From: Candidatus Jordarchaeales archaeon
GTDB lineage: Archaea; Asgardarchaeota; Jordiarchaeia; Jordiarchaeales; Freyrarchaeaceae
Direction of reading: 5' to 3'
NCBI GenBank assembly: GCA_038889235.1
Contig: JAWAHN010000001.1
Location: 124,001-188,000 of the forward strand
Length of the DNA stretch: 64,000 bases
Every line of letters starts with the position of its first letter. Position 1 is the stretch's first letter. Under the pieces are notes generated by a model. The model ran no database searches. It saw only the letters and a list, made by a program, of their open reading frames with translations, and was not told the origin of the DNA. Below, piece after piece: positions 60,588-64,000 of this stretch. Made by a program: the position numbers and the translations under genes.

Positions 60588-62345
60588 TTATGTTAAAGTT
60601 TGGAAGTTTTTAGTCGCTCTTTGGGGAGAGGTGAGAGAGTTGATGGTTACGAGGAGACTGAGCCCTATGTCTCCTACAATTATGGCGACCCATAGAGGTA
60701 GTAGTCCTAGTGCCGCTAGGACTGCTAGTGTGAGCTTGACGGCGACGGATAATGACACGTTTTGCTTTACTGTTGTCATGGTTTTCCTGCTGAGGTCCAG
60801 TAGGTAGGGTATCTCTGAGAGGTCATCTTTTAGAAGCATTATGCTGGCTGCTTCTATAGCGGCGTCACTGCCCATGCCTCCCATAGCCATACCGACGCTT
60901 GCCACGGCCAGGCTTGGAGCGTCATTTACTCCGTCACCAACCATGACCACGCCGCCCGCTGCGCCCAGCTTCTCGACGACGCTAACCTTCTCGTGGGGGA
61001 GAAGCTCCGCGTAGTACTCTTCCACAGCCAGGTTACGCGCTACAGCTTCCACGGTCCTTCTGTTGTCGCCGCTAACTATGACTGTTCTTACCCTTCTTCG
61101 CCTCAGTTCCTCCACACAGTAGTATGCGTCGTCCCTTAGAGTGTCTTCGAGCAGTATGGCACCTAGAACGGCGCCGTTAGAACCAACGAAGACAACTGAC
61201 TCAGAGTTCAGCTCGGGGACGTTACTTTGTCCTTCAGGGAAAAGTGTCCGTCTTCCGACGACATAGGGTTTACCGTCGACTCTCCCGGAAACACCCAATC
61301 CCGGCATAAACTTGAAGTCTTCGACTTTTCCGAGCTCGACTCCTTCTTGGAGGGCTTTCTCAACTATTGCTCTGGCTACTGGGTGGTTTGACAAGGCTTT
61401 AAGGGAGGCTGCGGCCTTCAGTATCTCGCTAGTTCCAACTTCGTGGCTTAGCTGTATGACCTTCAAGACCTTGAGGGTTCCATTCGTCAGCGTTCCTGTT
61501 TTGTCGAACGCAAAGATAAGTGCTTTCGAGAGCGACTCCAGGTGTACACCTCCTTTAACCAGTATACCTTTTCTGGCAGCCGCCGTTATCGAGGAGATCA
61601 TCGCTACAGGAGTTGATATAACGAGGGCGCAGGGACATGAAATTACGAGGAGCGTCAATCCCCTGTAAACCCAGGGGGGGTGAGCGGTTGCCCTAGGAGC
61701 GGGGGGGAGAAAGGCTATGATGGCTGCTGTGAGGATTACGGTGGGCGTATAGAAACGTGCAAACTTCTTAATGAACTTCTCGGTTGGCGCTTTCCTTTTC
61801 TCCGCTTCCCTAACTATGCTTAGCATTTTCGAGTAGAAGGTCTCATATGCAGGCTTCGTAACCTTTACCTTGATGAAGCCTTCATTGTTTATGGTTCCCG
61901 CGTAAACCTCATCTCCAACAGCCTTTGGCACAGGAATCGACTCACCTGTAAGAGGCGACTGGTTTACGCTCGTCTCGCCTTCAACTATAATTCCGTCTAA
62001 AGGTATTTTCTCCCCTGGCCTGACAAGAATCACTTCTCCAATCAGCACACTGTGACTATGAACCACAACCTGCCCGCCGTCCCTCAGAACTGTCGCCATT
62101 GAGGGAAACGACGCCACCAGCTTCTTGATAGAATCTTTAACGCGTCCCTCGGCATGTTTCTCCAGCAACTCAACCAGAGTGAAAAGTATAGCTACAGCTA
62201 CGCCTTCCTCCATGCTTCCTATTGCAAAGGCACCCACTATGGCTACCGTTACCAGTAAATCAATGGTTGCACGTCCACTCTTAGCCAGCTCCTTGAATCC
62301 AAGGAAAGCAATTCTGCAGCCTGAAAGCACTGCTGCGGCAACCAA
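60588..62345 (-). CDS. P1B-type heavy-metal ATPase (main part, downstream of an in-frame TAG)
   Basis: 585 residues from a TTG at 62343-62345. Contains the actuator SPLTGESIPVPKAVGDEVYAG, metal-site helix with CPC (VISCPCALVISTPVAMISS, near residue 236), phosphorylation site DKTGTLTNG (near 280), nucleotide site SNHPVARAIV, and GDGVNDAPSLAVASVGMAMG (near 467). The CPC plus the last helices (WVAIIVGDIGLSLLVTINSL) favour the Zn/Cd/Co type over Cu. Upstream in the same frame lies the N-terminal part, separated only by one TAG (62370-62372). A restart at this TTG would lose the first membrane helix or helices, so activity of this fragment alone is uncertain. Located opposite a NikR-like regulator. 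Confidence 0.9.
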   Translation of the reverse strand: MVAAAVLSGCRIAFLGFKELAKSGRATIDLLVTVAIVGAFAIGSMEEGVAVAILFTLVELLEKHAEGRVKDSIKKLVASFPSMATVLRDGGQVVVHSHSVLIGEVILVRPGEKIPLDGIIVEGETSVNQSPLTGESIPVPKAVGDEVYAGTINNEGFIKVKVTKPAYETFYSKMLSIVREAEKRKAPTEKFIKKFARFYTPTVILTAAIIAFLPPAPRATAHPPWVYRGLTLLVISCPCALVISTPVAMISSITAAARKGILVKGGVHLESLSKALIFAFDKTGTLTNGTLKVLKVIQLSHEVGTSEILKAAASLKALSNHPVARAIVEKALQEGVELGKVEDFKFMPGLGVSGRVDGKPYVVGRRTLFPEGQSNVPELNSESVVFVGSNGAVLGAILLEDTLRDDAYYCVEELRRRRVRTVIVSGDNRRTVEAVARNLAVEEYYAELLPHEKVSVVEKLGAAGGVVMVGDGVNDAPSLAVASVGMAMGGMGSDAAIEAASIMLLKDDLSEIPYLLDLSRKTMTTVKQNVSLSVAVKLTLAVLAALGLLPLWVAIIVGDIGLSLLVTINSLTSPQRATKNFQTLT

Positions 62346-62369
62346 AAGAAGGCCGACGGTTGACGGCTC

Positions 62370-62612
62370 CTAGAAAAGTCTCGCTGAAGGAGGAAGTGGC
62401 AGAAAACGCGAGAAAAGATCAGCCAGCTGAGCGTAGAGCAATTGAGGTACATGGGTCGCGGAGCCAGCGTAAAAATGCTCAAGAATTAGGGCTGCCACCA
62501 GAAGAGACGTTGAGACAGCTACCCTGATGACCACCCACTTGGCGGAGCCTACCTCCTCTTCTTCTACTTTTAGCTCTGCTGTGCATGTAGGGCACTCGAA
62601 TTCGGTGTTCAT
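62370..62612 (-). pseudogene. N-terminal part of the P1B ATPase, ending at an in-frame TAG
   Basis: 80 codons from ATG 62610-62612 (AAGGA upstream): MNTEFECPTCTAELKVEEEE, with a CPTC metal motif, then a membrane helix (VVIRVAVSTSLLVAALILEHF) and PLPPSARLF followed by TAG. Reading through the TAG continues directly, in frame, into EPSTVGLLLVAAAVLSGCRI of the ATPase. The two pieces plus one amber codon make a protein of about 675 residues, normal for a P1B ATPase. Either a nonsense mutation, a sequencing error, or read-through. Ordinary genes here use TAG as stop, so general recoding is unlikely. Confidence 0.75.
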
Positions 62613-62729
62613 AGCGTGTTCCTTGTGAGGCACAAATAGAAGCCAATGTTATTAATTTAGTGCTAAAAACTACGGGAAAATTATTAAATGTTAATTGTTT
62701 TTCTATCGAAAGTAGTAGAGGTGAAGCGC

Positions 62730-63128
62730 TTGACCGTGGTGAGCATCTCTTTAGATCCTTTTCTCCTAAAGAAGCTTGACCAGCTTGTAGAGGAGCGGGG
62801 TTATTCGAGTAGGTCTGAGGCTATTAGGGACGCTGTGAGAAACTTTCTTTCAGAGTACGAGATGAAGAAGGGTGAGGGGGGGCGTGTGATCTCAGCGATA
62901 ATAATAATGTGGGAGTATGAGAGGAGAGAGGTGGATGAGCAGCTCACAAAGCTGCGTCACGAGTACGATTACCTGGTTACAGGTAACATGCATGTGCACT
63001 TGGCGAAAGGGCACTGCGTTGAGATACTGATAGCTGAGGGCGAGTTGGAAGAAATATACAAGTTAATAGGGAAAGTTAGGGCAGTAAAAGGAGTACAACA
63101 AGTAAAGTATGCTTCAATACAGGTATGA
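62730..63128 (+). CDS. nikR: NikR-like metal-responsive regulator
   Basis: 132 residues from TTG at 62730, with GAGGTGA five bases upstream. N-terminal RHH domain (TVVSISLDPFLLKKLDQLV, then SSRSEAIRDAVRNFLSEY) and C-terminal ACT-type domain. Nickel ligands of E. coli NikR (H76, H87, H89, C95) occur here as H77, H88, H90 and C96 (LRHEYDY; MHVHLAKGHC), an offset of one. It should bind Ni(II) or another divalent metal and control transport genes. It is divergent from the metal ATPase, with 117 bp of AT-rich sequence between, an unusual pairing because NikR normally represses uptake. Confidence 0.9.
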   Translation: MTVVSISLDPFLLKKLDQLVEERGYSSRSEAIRDAVRNFLSEYEMKKGEGGRVISAIIIMWEYERREVDEQLTKLRHEYDYLVTGNMHVHLAKGHCVEILIAEGELEEIYKLIGKVRAVKGVQQVKYASIQV

Positions 63129-63240
63129 AAAAACAATTATAATTGTAGGAGACTGAAGCCGCAGAAGGCAGGACACAGAAATGGTGGGAGGTTATTTTTC
63201 AAAGTTATCGATTTATGTAAAAAATGAATTTTGGGTAAGG

Positions 63241-64000
63241 TTACCCTGCCTGTCTCTTCTTTATTTCCTCTTCTCTAAGCACTCTCCTGAGCAACTTGCC
63301 TACTATTGTCCTTGGTAGGGCGTCCCTGAACTCTACCTCCTTTGGTACCTTGTAGGCTGCAAGGTTCTTCTTGCACCACTCGATTATGTCGTTCTCGGTG
63401 ACTTTGCCCTTGTACTCTGGCTTCAGCACGACGAACACCTTTATTATCTCGCCAACTGATGGGTCAGGTATTCCGACCGCGGCGGCGTCCTGCACGGCTT
63501 CATGCTTGAACAGGACTTCCTCGATCTCTCTTGGATACACAGAGTACCCTTTGTACTTTATTAGCTCCTTCTTTCTGTCCACTACGTAGAAGTAGCCGTC
63601 TTCGTCCATCTTTGCTATATCACCTGTCCTGAGCCATATCTTCCCGTTTATTTCTACGAGTGCTTCAGCGGTCTCCTTGGGTCTGTTCAAGTAGCCTTTC
63701 ATCACTTGCGGTCCACTTACAACGAGTTCACCTTCTTCTCCCGGTCCGAGGAAGCGGTTTTCTTCTAGGTGCATTATGCCGGCGTCGGTGTTTGGAAGAG
63801 GTATTCCTATGCTACCAACTTTTCTCAACTTCTTATCTAGCGGGTTGCTGTGAGTGACTGGTGCAGCCTCGGTTAGCCCATATCCTTCGCATATTATGGC
63901 TCCCGTCAGTTTTTCGAAAGTCTCCTGTATAGCTAACGGAAGTGGACCGGCACCACTTATTCCTGCTTTGAGCGATGAGAGGTCATACTTTTTGACTTTC
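63241..64000 (-). CDS. AMP-forming acyl-CoA synthetase, N-terminus cut by window edge
   Basis: Open to the right edge, so the N-terminal half is missing. Visible parts: SLKAGISGAGPLPLAIQETF, then CEGYGLTEAAPVTH (adenylation core near the edge), GELVVSGPQVMKGYLNRP, WLRTGDIAKMDEDGYFYVVD, RKKELIKYKGYSVYPREIE (hinge and A8), and the C-terminal catalytic Lys region (PRTIVGKLLRRVL). Typical of the long/medium-chain or aryl-CoA ligase family. It activates a carboxylic acid as acyl-AMP and then acyl-CoA. Substrate unknown. It converges on the NikR gene with 112 bp between. Confidence 0.92.
   Translation of the reverse strand, partial: KVKKYDLSSLKAGISGAGPLPLAIQETFEKLTGAIICEGYGLTEAAPVTHSNPLDKKLRKVGSIGIPLPNTDAGIMHLEENRFLGPGEEGELVVSGPQVMKGYLNRPKETAEALVEINGKIWLRTGDIAKMDEDGYFYVVDRKKELIKYKGYSVYPREIEEVLFKHEAVQDAAAVGIPDPSVGEIIKVFVVLKPEYKGKVTENDIIEWCKKNLAAYKVPKEVEFRDALPRTIVGKLLRRVLREEEIKKRQAG

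Noticed and set aside
60588-62612. Genome-wide TAG-to-pyrrolysine code
   Set aside because: Several ordinary genes here end in TAG at family-typical lengths, so TAG works as stop.

Overview
The window looks archaeal. It carries a tetrahydromethanopterin-type methyltransferase (MtrH), a methanopterin-pathway-like metallo-beta-lactamase, an archaeal DUF234-type ATPase, AbrB/PIN, RHH/PIN and HEPN/MNT toxin-antitoxin pairs, a tungsten-type aldehyde:ferredoxin oxidoreductase and longin/roadblock-like domains. Promoters show TATA-like boxes, and many genes start with GTG or TTG behind a strong GGAGG-type Shine-Dalgarno (SD) site. Base composition is near balanced. A Thermoproteota/Bathyarchaeia-like anaerobe is my best guess; nothing in the window fixes the lineage.

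Layout. 1-3.3 kb: partial NAD kinase and a GlcD/GlcF-like 2-hydroxyacid oxidase pair. 3.5-8.9 kb: two HEAT-repeat proteins enclosing a 4-oxalocrotonate tautomerase-like protein and a Cys-rich protein with a Glu/Trp tail, then a SAM methyltransferase. 9-13.2 kb: anion permease, a HEPN/MNT pair with a fresh internal duplication, and an AbrB/PIN pair. 13.5-24.2 kb: a duplicated-domain protein, the MBL enzyme, a membrane-anchored penicillin acylase, a multipass membrane protein, a two-gene longin-like unit, 4-hydroxybutyryl-CoA dehydratase and a CxxCxxxCC protein. 24.5-37.4 kb: surface-protein region with a 1433-residue ectodomain protein, an ATPase, a 953-residue ectodomain/TM/longin/coiled-coil protein and its decayed paralog. 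37.5-45.4 kb: DUF2804 protein and a full corrinoid methyl-transfer operon (regulator, corrinoid protein, UroD-fold methyltransferase, MFS transporter, MtrH, RACo). 45.6-50.3 kb: RHH/PIN pair with a clear operator, four-cluster ferredoxin, AOR, coiled-coil nuclease-like protein. 50.6-55.9 kb: dehydrogenase, FGGY kinase, class II aldolase, HAD phosphatase and alpha/beta hydrolase, probably a sugar-acid or sugar pathway. 56.4-60.6 kb: secreted plus membrane protein pair and a frameshifted membrane-protein gene. 60.6-64 kb: P1B metal ATPase split by one in-frame TAG, divergent NikR-like regulator and a partial acyl-CoA ligase.

How the parts work together. The methyl operon should move a methyl group from an unknown methylated substrate to a corrinoid protein and then to a tetrahydropterin, with RACo repairing oxidised cobalt. 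With no CoM methyltransferase here, the carbon would feed a C1/Wood-Ljungdahl-type pathway. AOR, ferredoxin, 4-hydroxybutyryl-CoA dehydratase and acyl-CoA ligase fit an anaerobe using organic acids and aldehydes.

Most unusual observations: the single amber codon in an otherwise intact metal ATPase; the receptor-like longin proteins and their multiply frameshifted paralog with a 111-bp identical tract; the near-perfect inverted repeats before the methyl operon and the RHH/PIN pair; and an Asp in place of one [4Fe-4S] ligand in AOR.
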